DNA of 64,000 nt, taken from NCBI RefSeq assembly GCF_936928535.1, contig NZ_CAKZHY010000097.1, positions 107,527 through 171,526 of the forward strand, written 5' to 3'. This document shows positions 25,932-34,729 of the stretch, piece by piece. The stretch comes from an uncultured Bradyrhizobium sp. Its GTDB lineage: Bacteria > Pseudomonadota > Alphaproteobacteria > Rhizobiales > Xanthobacteraceae. The notes beneath the pieces were generated by a model. The model searched no databases and was not told where the DNA came from. It saw nothing but the letters and a program-made list of their open reading frames with translations. Numbering within the stretch: the first letter of the stretch is position 1; the number at the start of each line of letters is the position of its first letter. The position numbers and the translations under genes are program-made.

Positions 25932-26702
25932 CTAAAAATTCACCCGGTTCGAGATCGCCCCGTCCACGACGAGGTTCGAGCCCGTGGTGAACCCCGATAC
26001 CGGGCTTGCCAGAAACACCGCGGCGTTCGCGATCTCCTGCGGCGTTGCCATGCGCCCGGTCGGATTGCGTTTCATTGCGTCGTTGTAACGCTCGGGCATG
26101 TTCTTTTCGATCATGTTCCAGACGCCGCCCCTGAAATAGACGGTGCCGGGCGACACGACATTCACGCGGATCTTCTTCTTGGCGTATTGCCGCGCCAGGC
26201 CCTTGGCCATATGGATCAGCGCCGCCTTGATCGGGCCGTAGGAGCTGGCGAGATCGGCCTGCGCCGCCGAGATCGAGGAGATGATCACGAAGGCGGCATC
26301 GCCGCTTCTCTCGCCGCTGGCTTCGAGGAACGGGCGTGCCGCGTCGAACGCATGCACGGCGCCGAGCACGTCGAGCCGGAAATTCTGCTCCCATGATGCG
26401 GGATCATGGCCTTGCGCCATCGCGCCCGCATTGGCGAACAGCAGGTCGATGCCGCCGAGCTCCCTGGCCGCGCCCTCGACCCACGCCTTCAGCGCGGCGC
26501 CGTCGGTGACGTCGACCGTGCCGCCGGTGGCATTGATGCCGCTCGCCTTCAATTCAGCAACGGTGGCCGCGACCTGCTCCGCATTGCGCGCGCACACCGC
26601 GACATTGCTGCCTTCACCGGCCAGCGTTGCAGCAATCGCCCGCCCGATGCCGCGCGTGCCGCCGAGCACGACGGCGTTCTTTCCTTTGAGACCGAGATCC
26701 AT
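25932..26702 (-). CDS. Short-chain dehydrogenase/reductase
   Basis: A 256-residue classical SDR. The cofactor motif is GGTRGIG near residue 14, NAG appears as FANAG, the catalytic Ser lies in VIISSISAA, and the YxxxK pair is in SSYGPIKAAL. The C-terminus is FTTGSNLVVDGAISNRVNF. It is a typical NAD(P)-dependent oxidoreductase of unknown substrate. It is bounded on both sides by copies of the same palindromic repeat and converges on dnaE2. It appears to be transcribed alone. Confidence 0.9.
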   Translation of the reverse strand: MDLGLKGKNAVVLGGTRGIGRAIAATLAGEGSNVAVCARNAEQVAATVAELKASGINATGGTVDVTDGAALKAWVEGAARELGGIDLLFANAGAMAQGHDPASWEQNFRLDVLGAVHAFDAARPFLEASGERSGDAAFVIISSISAAQADLASSYGPIKAALIHMAKGLARQYAKKKIRVNVVSPGTVYFRGGVWNMIEKNMPERYNDAMKRNPTGRMATPQEIANAAVFLASPVSGFTTGSNLVVDGAISNRVNF

Positions 26703-26774
26703 TGGTTGGTTTTCCTTATTGTTGGTCGTGCAGAGCTTAGTTGTTTAAGCGAAGATGTCGATTTCGTTCTCGTC

Positions 26775-26875
26775 GTCATACCCCGCGAAGGCGGGGTATC
26801 CAGTACGCCGCGGCCTCTCGGTTCAATCACGACCGCTTCTGGAATACTGGATCATCCGCCTTCGCGGGTGATGAC
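26775..26875. repeat. Intergenic palindromic repeat, copy B
   Basis: About 101 bases, the partner of the copy at 25815-25917. It shares GTCATACCCCGCGAA, GCGGGGTATCCAGTACG, CTGGAATACTGGATC and ATGACA. The centre differs, showing conserved arms with a variable loop, as expected of a structured repeat family. Confidence 0.8.
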
Positions 26876-26903
26876 ACCGTGTAAGATGGCCGAGAACACC
26901 CCC

Positions 26904-27191
26904 TCACTCCGGCGAAGCCCCCACCGGTGGGCCGCCGGGCGGACGGTGCAGGAAGGTCAGCGATGCGTAGGCGCCGACCCAGGAGCCGATTGCGGCGAAG
27001 GCCACATAGACGGCGTTCTCGGTGTAGCTGATCACGGCATAGGACGAGAGCAGATACCAGATCGCGCTCCAACTGGCCGCCGGCACGCGCTTGCGTGCGA
27101 CGACGGCCGACGTAAACATCACATAGACTGCGTCGGTGGCGGCTGTTGCGACCAACACGGCGCCTGCGGTGAGGGGATCGATGGCGGCCAT
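26904..27191 (-). CDS. Small integral membrane protein, unknown
   Basis: A 95-residue protein with three likely membrane helices (residues about 8-28, 42-58 and 62-82) and a Pro/Gly-rich C-terminus. ATG 27191 is preceded by AAAGGA. It is divergent from the CoA-transferase across 56 bases. The sequence resembles small conserved membrane proteins of Bradyrhizobium but I cannot name a family. Confidence 0.7.
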   Translation of the reverse strand: MAAIDPLTAGAVLVATAATDAVYVMFTSAVVARKRVPAASWSAIWYLLSSYAVISYTENAVYVAFAAIGSWVGAYASLTFLHRPPGGPPVGASPE

Positions 27192-27247
27192 TGCAATCCT
27201 TTCCGTGCTATCAGGATGGTCGTGAAACTAATGGGAGAGAAGAGGCC

Positions 27248-28642
27248 ATGCAAAGCCCCGCCGACATCCTCAAGGGCATCTGGACCTCCGCCGGTGGCGG
27301 TGTGGCCGCGCTCGCGCGCGTCCATCTGACCGGCGAGGAGCCGCAGATCCCGTCCTCATTCCGTGTTGCCGTCGCTGGCCAAACGACGATCGCCGCCGCA
27401 GGTCTCGCCGCCGCCGAGATCTGGCGGCTGCGCAGCGGTGAGGCGCAGGAGGTCAGCGTCGACATGCGCCACGCCGTCGTCGAATGCCGCTCCGAGCGCT
27501 ATCTGCGCCTCGACGACAAGCCCCCGCCGCCGGCCTGGGATGCCATCGCCGGCGTCTACAAGACCGGCGACGCAAGGTTCGTCCGCTGCCATACAAATTT
27601 CCCGCATCACCGCGACGCGGTTTGCAAGGTGCTTGGCACCGTGCCCGAGCGCGAGAAGGTGCAGGCCGCGCTGATGCAGTGGAGAGGCGAGGATTTCGAG
27701 ACCGCGGCCTATGCCGCCGGCGGCGTCGTTGCGCTGAAGCGCTCTTACGACGAATGGCTCGCGCTGCCGCAGGCGCGCGCACTTGCCGAGATGCCGCTGA
27801 TCTCGATCGAGAAGATCGGTGATGCGCCGATCAAACCATGGCCTGAAGGCGATCGTCCGCTCGCGGGTCTGCGCGTGCTCGATCTCTCCCGCGTCATTGC
27901 CGGACCCGTTGCCGGCCGCACGCTCGCGGCGCACGGAGCGGATGTGCTGCTGGTTTCGGGGCCGGAGCTGCCGGCCATTCCCTGGCTCACCATCGATACC
28001 GGCCGCGGCAAGCTCACCACCTTCATCGAGCTGAAGAGCGAGGCAGGCAAGGCGCAGCTGCGCGAATTGCTGAAAGACGCCGACATTTTCTCGCAAGGCT
28101 ATCGCCCTCGCGCGCTCGCCGCTCTCGGCTTCTCGCCGGACGAGGTCGCGGAAATCAATCCCGGCATCGTCTACGTCACGTTATCGGCCTATGGTCATTC
28201 CGGGCCCTGGGCCGAACGCCGCGGCTTCGATTCCCTGGTGCAGACCACGACGGGCTTCAACCATGCGGAAGGGAAGGCTGCGGGCATCGATGGTCCGAAG
28301 GAATTGCCGGCGCAGATGCTCGACCACGCGACCGGCTATTTGATGGCGTTCGGCGCGATGATGGCGAAGGCGCGACAGGCGCGCGAAGGCGGCAGCTGGT
28401 ACGTGCGCGTGTCGCTGGCGCAGACCGGTCGCTGGCTGTGGAATTTGGGCCGGCTCGAAAGCGGTCTCAAGACCCCGGATCTTACGGGCGAGGCTGTACA
28501 TGCAGCGTTCATGGAAACGGTGGCATCTGGCTTCGGCACGTTGCAGGCGGTGCGCCATTCGGCGGTGCTGTCGAGCACGCCGGCACAATGGAGCCGTCCG
28601 GCGATGCCGCTCGGCAGCCATTCGCCGCAATGGCCGCAATGA
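27248..28642 (+). CDS. CaiB/BaiF-type CoA-transferase, rearranged domain order
   Basis: A 464-residue family III CoA-transferase-like protein. The usual N-terminal core (PLAGLRVLDLSRVIAGPVAG, then GADVLLV) starts only near residue 203, and the likely catalytic Asp is in RGFDSLVQ. The first 200 residues look like the usual C-terminal part (CHTNFPHHRDAVCKVLG, then RSYDEWLALPQ). So the order is permuted relative to CaiB, or the gene is the tail and head of a tandem pair. ATG 27248 has GGGAGAGAAGAGG just upstream. Acyl-CoA substrate unknown. Confidence 0.8.
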   Translation: MQSPADILKGIWTSAGGGVAALARVHLTGEEPQIPSSFRVAVAGQTTIAAAGLAAAEIWRLRSGEAQEVSVDMRHAVVECRSERYLRLDDKPPPPAWDAIAGVYKTGDARFVRCHTNFPHHRDAVCKVLGTVPEREKVQAALMQWRGEDFETAAYAAGGVVALKRSYDEWLALPQARALAEMPLISIEKIGDAPIKPWPEGDRPLAGLRVLDLSRVIAGPVAGRTLAAHGADVLLVSGPELPAIPWLTIDTGRGKLTTFIELKSEAGKAQLRELLKDADIFSQGYRPRALAALGFSPDEVAEINPGIVYVTLSAYGHSGPWAERRGFDSLVQTTTGFNHAEGKAAGIDGPKELPAQMLDHATGYLMAFGAMMAKARQAREGGSWYVRVSLAQTGRWLWNLGRLESGLKTPDLTGEAVHAAFMETVASGFGTLQAVRHSAVLSSTPAQWSRPAMPLGSHSPQWPQ

Positions 28643-28793
28643 AGCTGACGTGAAGCTGACGTGTCGCAAAATTTTAACGCAAACCGAAGGACGGCCAGCG
28701 TTTTTTAGGTTGTTTGAAATCCCAAATCGGCACTATTAGCGCGACCGATGAGGCAGTCGTCTGCCGAGATCGTCGCAGACCAGACCGGGCCCT

Positions 28794-30035
28794 ATGGTAA
28801 CTGAAAAGACCAAGCGATTGCAGGTGCTTAAACGACGGGTGATCGCATCCGTAGTTTTACTAGTGCTTGCCGGGGCTGGCGCCTATGGCTTCAAGTTTGC
28901 CGGCGCCAAGGAGAAGAAGATCTCCGAGGTCTCCAGCCAGTCGCGCAAGAACGCGCAGAATTTCACGCCGACGCCGTCCGAATGGGCGACCCTGACCATC
29001 GAGCCCGTCAACGCTAAAACCTTTCGTGCCGAGTACGTCACCGAGGGCAAAGTCGCAGTCGATGAAGACCGCTCAACGCCGGTTTTCTCGCCCTATGCAG
29101 GCCGGGTGACCAAGCTGCTCGCCAAGCCGGGCGAGAGCGTGACCCAGGGTCAACCGCTGTTCACAATCGAGGCCGCCGATACCGTGCAGGCCCAGAATGA
29201 TTTCATCACGGCGATGACGTCGCAGAACAAGGCAAAGTCTGCGCTCGAGCTTGCAGACATCCAGTACCGGCGCGCCAAGGATCTCTATGAAGGCCGCGCC
29301 ATTCCGCTCAAGGATTATCAGCAGGCGGAAGCCACCCAAGTCCAGGCGCAGAACGACATGCGCTCCGCGGTGACGGCGCTGGAAGCCGCAAACAACAAGC
29401 TGCGCATCCTCGGTTTTACCGAAGAAACGATCAAGACCTTCCAGAACAAGGGCACCATCAATCCTGAAATCACGATCTACGCACCGATCTCGGGCACGGT
29501 CGTGCAGCGCAAGATCGGTCCCGGGCAATATGTCAGCGCCGGCGCCAGTGATCCGGTCTTTGTGATCGGCGATCTGTCCACGGTCTGGCTCACCGCCTTC
29601 GTGCGTGAGAGCGATGCTGCCATGGTCGGCGTCGGACAGGATATCAGCGTCAACGTGATGGCGTTGCCGGGCCGCCCTTTGACCGCCAAGATCAACTACG
29701 TCGCCACCGCGATCGATCCCAGCACCCGTCGCCTGCTGGTCCGCGCCACCATCGACAACAAGGACGGCCTGCTCAAGCCGGAAATGTTCGCCAACGTCAC
29801 GATCTATTCGGCCGGCGACCGCGCTGCGCCTGCAGTGCCGAAGCAGGCGCTGATCTACGAAGGCGACCAGGTCCGCATCTGGGTCGCGCGTGAAGACAAG
29901 TCGGTCGAGCTCCGCCAGATCAAGATCGGCCTCATCAATGGCAATCTCGCCGAGGTGACCAGCAACCTGAAGCCCGGCGAACAGATTGTCGTTAAAGGCA
30001 GTCTGTTCATCGACCGCGCGGCGTCCGGCAGCTGA
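28794..30035 (+). CDS. RND efflux periplasmic adaptor subunit (CusB/CzcB-like)
   Basis: A 413-residue membrane fusion protein linking an inner-membrane RND pump to an outer-membrane channel. It has an N-terminal TM anchor near residues 14-32 (VIASVVLLVLAGAGAYGF), a lipoyl/barrel-sandwich half (YAGRVTKLLAKPGESVTQGQ) with a coiled hairpin (about residues 120-205), the second lipoyl half (IYAPISGTVVQRKIGPGQYV), a beta-barrel and a membrane-proximal domain. The permease gene starts 33 bases downstream, so they form one operon. The substrate is probably a metal ion, inferred from the permease. Confidence 0.92.
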   Translation: MVTEKTKRLQVLKRRVIASVVLLVLAGAGAYGFKFAGAKEKKISEVSSQSRKNAQNFTPTPSEWATLTIEPVNAKTFRAEYVTEGKVAVDEDRSTPVFSPYAGRVTKLLAKPGESVTQGQPLFTIEAADTVQAQNDFITAMTSQNKAKSALELADIQYRRAKDLYEGRAIPLKDYQQAEATQVQAQNDMRSAVTALEAANNKLRILGFTEETIKTFQNKGTINPEITIYAPISGTVVQRKIGPGQYVSAGASDPVFVIGDLSTVWLTAFVRESDAAMVGVGQDISVNVMALPGRPLTAKINYVATAIDPSTRRLLVRATIDNKDGLLKPEMFANVTIYSAGDRAAPAVPKQALIYEGDQVRIWVAREDKSVELRQIKIGLINGNLAEVTSNLKPGEQIVVKGSLFIDRAASGS

Positions 30036-30068
30036 TCGACGAGCCCCACCAAACTGCGAAAAACCTGA

Positions 30069-33000
30069 ATGGACCGTCTCGTCGCCCTTGCCGTCAACCG
30101 GCGCTTCCTGATGGTCGGCATGTTCGTCGCCGTGCTCATCGGCGGCCTGATTGCGTTCAACCAGCTCAACATCGAGGCCTATCCGGATCCGACCCCGCCG
30201 ATGGTCGACGTCGTCACGCAGTCGCCCGGCCTGTCGGCGGAAGAGATCGAGCGTTACATCACGATCCCGATCGAGACCCAGGTCGCGGGCCTGAAGAATC
30301 TGACGACGATCCGCACCATCTCGCTCTACGGCCTGTCCGACGTCAAACTGCAGTTCTCCTTCGCCTACACTTATGAGGAGGCGCTGCAGCAGGTCCTGAA
30401 CCGCCTGGCGCAGCTTGCGCCGCTGCCGGGCAACGTGCAGCCGCAGATCTCGCCGCTGAGCCCGATCGGCGAAATCTTCCGCTATCGCCTGGTCGGCCCG
30501 CCGAACTACAGCGTGCTCGACCTCAAGACCATCCAGGACTGGATCCTGCAGCGCCGCTTCCGCGCCGTGCCCGGCGTGATCGACGTCACCGGCTGGGGCG
30601 GCAAGAGCAAGACCTATGAGCTCGAGGTCGACAACAACAAGCTGGTCGCCAACGGCCTGACGCTGCCGCAACTGCTTCAGGCGGTCAGCAATTCCAACGT
30701 CAATGTCGGCGGCAACACCGTCAATATCGGCCAGCAATCGGCTGTGGTGCGCGGTGTCGGCCTGATCAAGTCGATCGACGATCTTGCCAACACCATGGTC
30801 GCCCAGACCAACGGCAATCCGGTCCTGGTGAAGGACGTCGCCACCGTCACTGTCGGCCAGAAGCCGCGCCTCGGCATCGCCGGCCTCGACGATTCCGACG
30901 ACATCGTGCAAGGCATCGTCTTGATGCGTCGCGGCGAGCAGAGCACGCCGACCATCAGTCGCGTCGAGCAGCTCGTTGCCCAGATCAACAATTCCACCAT
31001 CCTGCCGCCGGGCGTGCGCATCGAGCGCATCTACGACCGCAAGGACCTGATCGACCTCACCACCCACACCGTGCTGCACAACATGGTGGTGGGCATCCTG
31101 CTGATCGTGCTGCTGCAGTGGATCTTCCTCGGTGACTTGCGCAGCGCGCTGATCGTCGGTGCCACGATTCCGTTCGCGCTGTTCTTCGCCGTCATCATCC
31201 TGGTGCTGCGCGGGGAATCGGCGAACCTGCTCTCGGTCGGCGCCATCGATTTCGGCCTGATCGTGGATGCCACCGTCATCATGGTGGAGGCGATCTTCCG
31301 CCGCCTGACGCAGACCACGCCACCGACGGAATCCGAGCAGATGTCGCCGGAGACGCTGTTCGGCATGAAGAGCCACGCCATCCTCAGCGCCGCGGCCGAC
31401 GTCTCGCGCTCGATCTTCTTTGCCGCCGCGATCATCATCGCGGCGTTCCTGCCGCTGTTCACGCTCTCGGGCGTCGAGGGCAACATCTTCGGGCCGATGG
31501 CGCGCACCTATGCCTACGCGCTTGCCGGCGGCCTGCTGGCGACCTTCACCGTCACGCCAGCGCTGTCCGCGATCATCCTTCCCGCGCATGTCGAGGAGAC
31601 CGAGACGAGGGTGATGCAGATCCTGCACCGAATCTATATGCCGGTGCTGAACTGGGCAGTCGCCAACCGCGCCATCGTGCTCGGCGCCGCGGCCGGCCTC
31701 GTGGTGATGACGGTGATCTTCGGCCGGCTGCTCGGTCTCGAATTCCTGCCCAAGCTCGAAGAGGGCAATCTCTGGATCCGCGCCACGCTGCCACCGACCA
31801 TTTCGCTCCAGGAAGGCAACACCTACGTCAACGAGATGCGCAAGGTGATCCGCGCCCGGCCCGAGGTCGAATCCGTGGTGTCGCAGCACGGCCGTCCCGA
31901 CGACGGTACCGACGCCGCCGGCTTCTTCAACGCCGAGTTCTTCGCGCCGCTGAAGCCCGCGAGCGAGTGGCCGGGCACGCATGACAAGGAAGAGCTGACC
32001 GCGGAGCTGCTCAAGCAGCTCGACGACCGCTTCCCCGGCGTCGAGTTCAACTTCTCGCAATATCTCCAGGACAACGTCTCCGAGGCCGTCTCCGGCGTGA
32101 AGGGCGAGAACTCGATCAAGCTGTTCGGCAACGATCTGCAGGCGCTGACCGATACCGCCAACAAGATCAAACAGGTGCTGTCGACGGTGCAGGGCGTCAC
32201 TGACCTTGCCGTCTTCACCTCGCTGGGGCAGCCGACCGTGCAGATCGACATCGACCGCGCCAAGGCCGCGCGCTATGGCCTGGCGCCCGGCGACATCAAT
32301 GCCACAATCAAGGTCGCGATCGGCGGCGACACCGCGGGCGATCTCTACGAGCCGGGCAGCGACCGCCACTTCCCGATTATCGTTCGCCTTGCGCCGGAGT
32401 ACCGCCGCAGCGCCGAGGCGATCCAGAACATCAGGATCGGCGCGCCCGGGCCGAACGGCTCCATCACGCAGATTCCATTGAGCGAGGTCGCCAATATCAG
32501 CCTCGTTTCGGGTGCGGCCTACATCTACCGCGAGCAGCAGGAGCGCTATCTGCCGATCAAGTTCTCGGTGCGTGAGCGTGACCTCGGCAGCGCGATCCGC
32601 GAAGCGCAACAGAAGATCGCCGACCAGGTGCAGTTGCCGCCCGGTTCGCACATGGATTGGGTCGGCGAGTACGGCAATCTTCAGGACGCGATCCGGCGTC
32701 TGTCGATCGTGGTGCCGATCTCGCTGGCGCTGATCGGCGTCCTGCTCTGGTTCAATTTCAGCTCGATGACCGACACGCTGCTCGCCATGAGCGTGATCCC
32801 GATGGCGATCTTCGGCGGCGTGCTGGGTCTATTGATCACCGGCACGGCGTTCAGCGTCTCGGCGGCGATCGGCTTCATTGCACTGTTCGGCATTGCCGTG
32901 ATGGACGGCATCATCATCATCTCGCAGTTCAACCAGCTGATCGACGAGGGCATGGACCGCATGAGCGCAGTGATCCGCACCGGCGAACTGCAGCTCCGGC

Positions 33001-33185
33001 CCGTGCTGATGACCTGCGTGGTCGCAGGCGTGGGTCTGCTGCCCGCGGCGCTGTCCGAAGGTATCGGCTCGCAGGTCCAGAAGCCGCTCGCGGTCGTGGT
33101 CGTCACCGGCATGATGCTGGCGCCGATCGTGATCCTGGTGACGCTGCCGGTCCTGATCTCGTTCTTCTCGCGCCGCGCGCGCTGA
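30069..33185 (+). CDS. HME-type RND efflux permease (CzcA/CusA-like)
   Basis: A 1038-residue, 12-TM proton-driven pump. The N-terminus is typical (LNIEAYPDPTPPMVDVVTQ). The TM4 motif DFGLIVDATVIMVE has acidic residues at spacing 0, +6 and +13, the pattern of D402, D408 and E415 in CzcA and characteristic of the heavy-metal efflux branch. Two large periplasmic loops follow TM1 and TM7. The adaptor gene is directly upstream; no outer-membrane factor lies in the operon, though a TolC-type gene is 1.5 kb away on the other strand. Which metal, if any, cannot be read from the sequence. Confidence 0.92.
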   Translation: MDRLVALAVNRRFLMVGMFVAVLIGGLIAFNQLNIEAYPDPTPPMVDVVTQSPGLSAEEIERYITIPIETQVAGLKNLTTIRTISLYGLSDVKLQFSFAYTYEEALQQVLNRLAQLAPLPGNVQPQISPLSPIGEIFRYRLVGPPNYSVLDLKTIQDWILQRRFRAVPGVIDVTGWGGKSKTYELEVDNNKLVANGLTLPQLLQAVSNSNVNVGGNTVNIGQQSAVVRGVGLIKSIDDLANTMVAQTNGNPVLVKDVATVTVGQKPRLGIAGLDDSDDIVQGIVLMRRGEQSTPTISRVEQLVAQINNSTILPPGVRIERIYDRKDLIDLTTHTVLHNMVVGILLIVLLQWIFLGDLRSALIVGATIPFALFFAVIILVLRGESANLLSVGAIDFGLIVDATVIMVEAIFRRLTQTTPPTESEQMSPETLFGMKSHAILSAAADVSRSIFFAAAIIIAAFLPLFTLSGVEGNIFGPMARTYAYALAGGLLATFTVTPALSAIILPAHVEETETRVMQILHRIYMPVLNWAVANRAIVLGAAAGLVVMTVIFGRLLGLEFLPKLEEGNLWIRATLPPTISLQEGNTYVNEMRKVIRARPEVESVVSQHGRPDDGTDAAGFFNAEFFAPLKPASEWPGTHDKEELTAELLKQLDDRFPGVEFNFSQYLQDNVSEAVSGVKGENSIKLFGNDLQALTDTANKIKQVLSTVQGVTDLAVFTSLGQPTVQIDIDRAKAARYGLAPGDINATIKVAIGGDTAGDLYEPGSDRHFPIIVRLAPEYRRSAEAIQNIRIGAPGPNGSITQIPLSEVANISLVSGAAYIYREQQERYLPIKFSVRERDLGSAIREAQQKIADQVQLPPGSHMDWVGEYGNLQDAIRRLSIVVPISLALIGVLLWFNFSSMTDTLLAMSVIPMAIFGGVLGLLITGTAFSVSAAIGFIALFGIAVMDGIIIISQFNQLIDEGMDRMSAVIRTGELQLRPVLMTCVVAGVGLLPAALSEGIGSQVQKPLAVVVVTGMMLAPIVILVTLPVLISFFSRRAR

Positions 33186-33193
33186 GGCCGGTC

Positions 33194-34105
33194 TCAGAAT
33201 CCGTAGAGCCGGGCGGGATTGTCGACCAGGATCTTCCTGCGCACATCCGCATCCGGCGCCCACACCGGAAGCTGGTTCAGCAGCCTGCCGTCGTCGATTT
33301 GGTGGAACGGTGCAACATCAGTCGCCTTGCGGCCCGCGACTTGCGCCGAATCCGGATGCGGCCAATCCGTGCCCCAGACGATGCGATCCGGATTCGCGGC
33401 GATCAGCGCACGCGCATACGGCACCATGTCCTGGTAATCGGGCGCGAGGTTCGATGAGCGATAGGCGCCCGAAATCTTCACATACGCTTTGCCGGACTTG
33501 ACGAGCGCAAGGAGGTCGGCAAATCCCGATTGCTCCAGTCCGAGCGAAGCTTCAAGTCCGCCGAAATGATCGAGCACGGCGGGCACCGGCGAGGCCAGCA
33601 CCAGATCCTTGATGGCGGAGATCATCGCCAGCGTAGTGTAGAGCTGCACGTGCCAGCCGCGTGCCGTCATGCGCTCGATAGCGGCAGTGAAACGGGCGCG
33701 GCCGACATCGGGATTGTTGATGCCGTCGGTCGCCATGTTGATGCGGATGCCGCGAAAACCCTGCCCATGCATTGTGTCAAGCTGGGCTTCAGTGGTCTGG
33801 TCGTCGATCACGGCCACGCCGCGCGCGGTGGCGCCGCGCGCCCTCATCCCGAACAGGCTGGAGGAATTGTCGGTGCCGTAGACGCTCGGCGTGACGATCA
33901 CCACGCGCTCGATATGGAGCGCCTTGTGCAGCGCCGCCATTTCCTCGGGGCTCGCAGGTCCTGGCGTATAGACGCGCCCCGCGAAGAACGGAAATCGTTC
34001 GACATCGCCATGAATGTGGGTGTGACAGTCACAGGCATGCGCGGGCATGTCGAAATTGATCGGCGTCGCGGGTTGCGCTGCGCGCGCGTTGTTCTTGTCG
34101 GTCAT
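33194..34105 (-). CDS. Amidohydrolase family protein (TIM-barrel, PDC lactonase-like)
   Basis: A 303-residue metal-dependent hydrolase of the amidohydrolase-2 family. Features are the HxH metal motif near the start (CDCHTHIHGD), VVIVTPSVYGTDN, GFRGIRINMA, LDHFGG, and WGTDWPHPDS followed by ILVDNPARLYGF. Relatives act on lactones or decarboxylate aromatic acids, such as 2-pyrone-4,6-dicarboxylate lactonase; the exact substrate is open. Its stop lies 8 bases from the convergent RND permease stop. Confidence 0.85.
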   Translation of the reverse strand: MTDKNNARAAQPATPINFDMPAHACDCHTHIHGDVERFPFFAGRVYTPGPASPEEMAALHKALHIERVVIVTPSVYGTDNSSSLFGMRARGATARGVAVIDDQTTEAQLDTMHGQGFRGIRINMATDGINNPDVGRARFTAAIERMTARGWHVQLYTTLAMISAIKDLVLASPVPAVLDHFGGLEASLGLEQSGFADLLALVKSGKAYVKISGAYRSSNLAPDYQDMVPYARALIAANPDRIVWGTDWPHPDSAQVAGRKATDVAPFHQIDDGRLLNQLPVWAPDADVRRKILVDNPARLYGF

Positions 34106-34147
34106 GGTTGCTCCGCCGTCGCGATAGAGGCGCCGAACGATATCACA

Positions 34148-34705
34148 TCAGCCGGGCAATCCCGCCACGTCGCTGCATAGCTGCTCGACCAGCTCCGCAA
34201 CAGGCCGCGCGCCATCGACGCGGACGACCGGGCAGGGCAGGTTCGCCAGCCAAGCCTCATGTTTTGCGAGACTGCGGCCCTCGCGATCGCCGGCTTCGTA
34301 ATGCGAGGCCCATTCGACGAACGACTCGGTCTCCTCATGACGCCAGCCGCCCTGCGCGACGGCATCGGCACCGAAATGCTCGGCTTCCCGGGCACGCAGC
34401 CGCTGCATGCGAAGCTCGCGCGGCGTGGTCACATAGACGACGAGATCGAACAACGGGACCAGTTCGTCGCCCCAGCCGGTGATGGATCCGCTCAACACCC
34501 AATCGAGACGCGGCACGAACATCTCGCGCATCAGGCGGAGACGGTCTGCAGCAGGGCGCGTCGTCTGGTAGGGCGGCGCTGTCGGCAGCCAGAAATAATC
34601 GTCGCTGTCATGATGCGGCAGCGCCAGCCGATCGGCCAGCGCGCGGCCAAGCGTCGTTACGCCGGAGCCCGAAGCTCCCATCAGATGGATGCGGCGGCTC
34701 TTCAT
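34148..34705 (-). CDS. P-loop nucleotide kinase-like protein
   Basis: A 185-residue small P-loop protein with Walker A GASGSGVTT at residues 10-18, a DSDDYFW substrate-side motif, a VLSGSITGWGD strand, and an RxxxRxxxR-type lid (MQRLRAREAEHFG). This is the adenylate kinase-like fold often annotated as an AAA or shikimate kinase-like ATPase. Note GV in place of the usual GK: the Walker A lysine position is Val, so classical catalysis is doubtful unless another residue compensates. It lies 24 bases downstream of the TolC-type gene. Confidence 0.8.
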   Translation of the reverse strand: MKSRRIHLMGASGSGVTTLGRALADRLALPHHDSDDYFWLPTAPPYQTTRPAADRLRLMREMFVPRLDWVLSGSITGWGDELVPLFDLVVYVTTPRELRMQRLRAREAEHFGADAVAQGGWRHEETESFVEWASHYEAGDREGRSLAKHEAWLANLPCPVVRVDGARPVAELVEQLCSDVAGLPG

Positions 34706-34729
34706 CGGTGTCGATCCGAAGATCTGGGA

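Noticed and set aside
29073..32651. 1192-codon open frame antisense to the RND adaptor and permease
   Set aside because: It lies opposite two well-supported RND genes, is rich in Arg, Asp, Gly and His with no recognisable domain, and is the usual third-position GC artefact.
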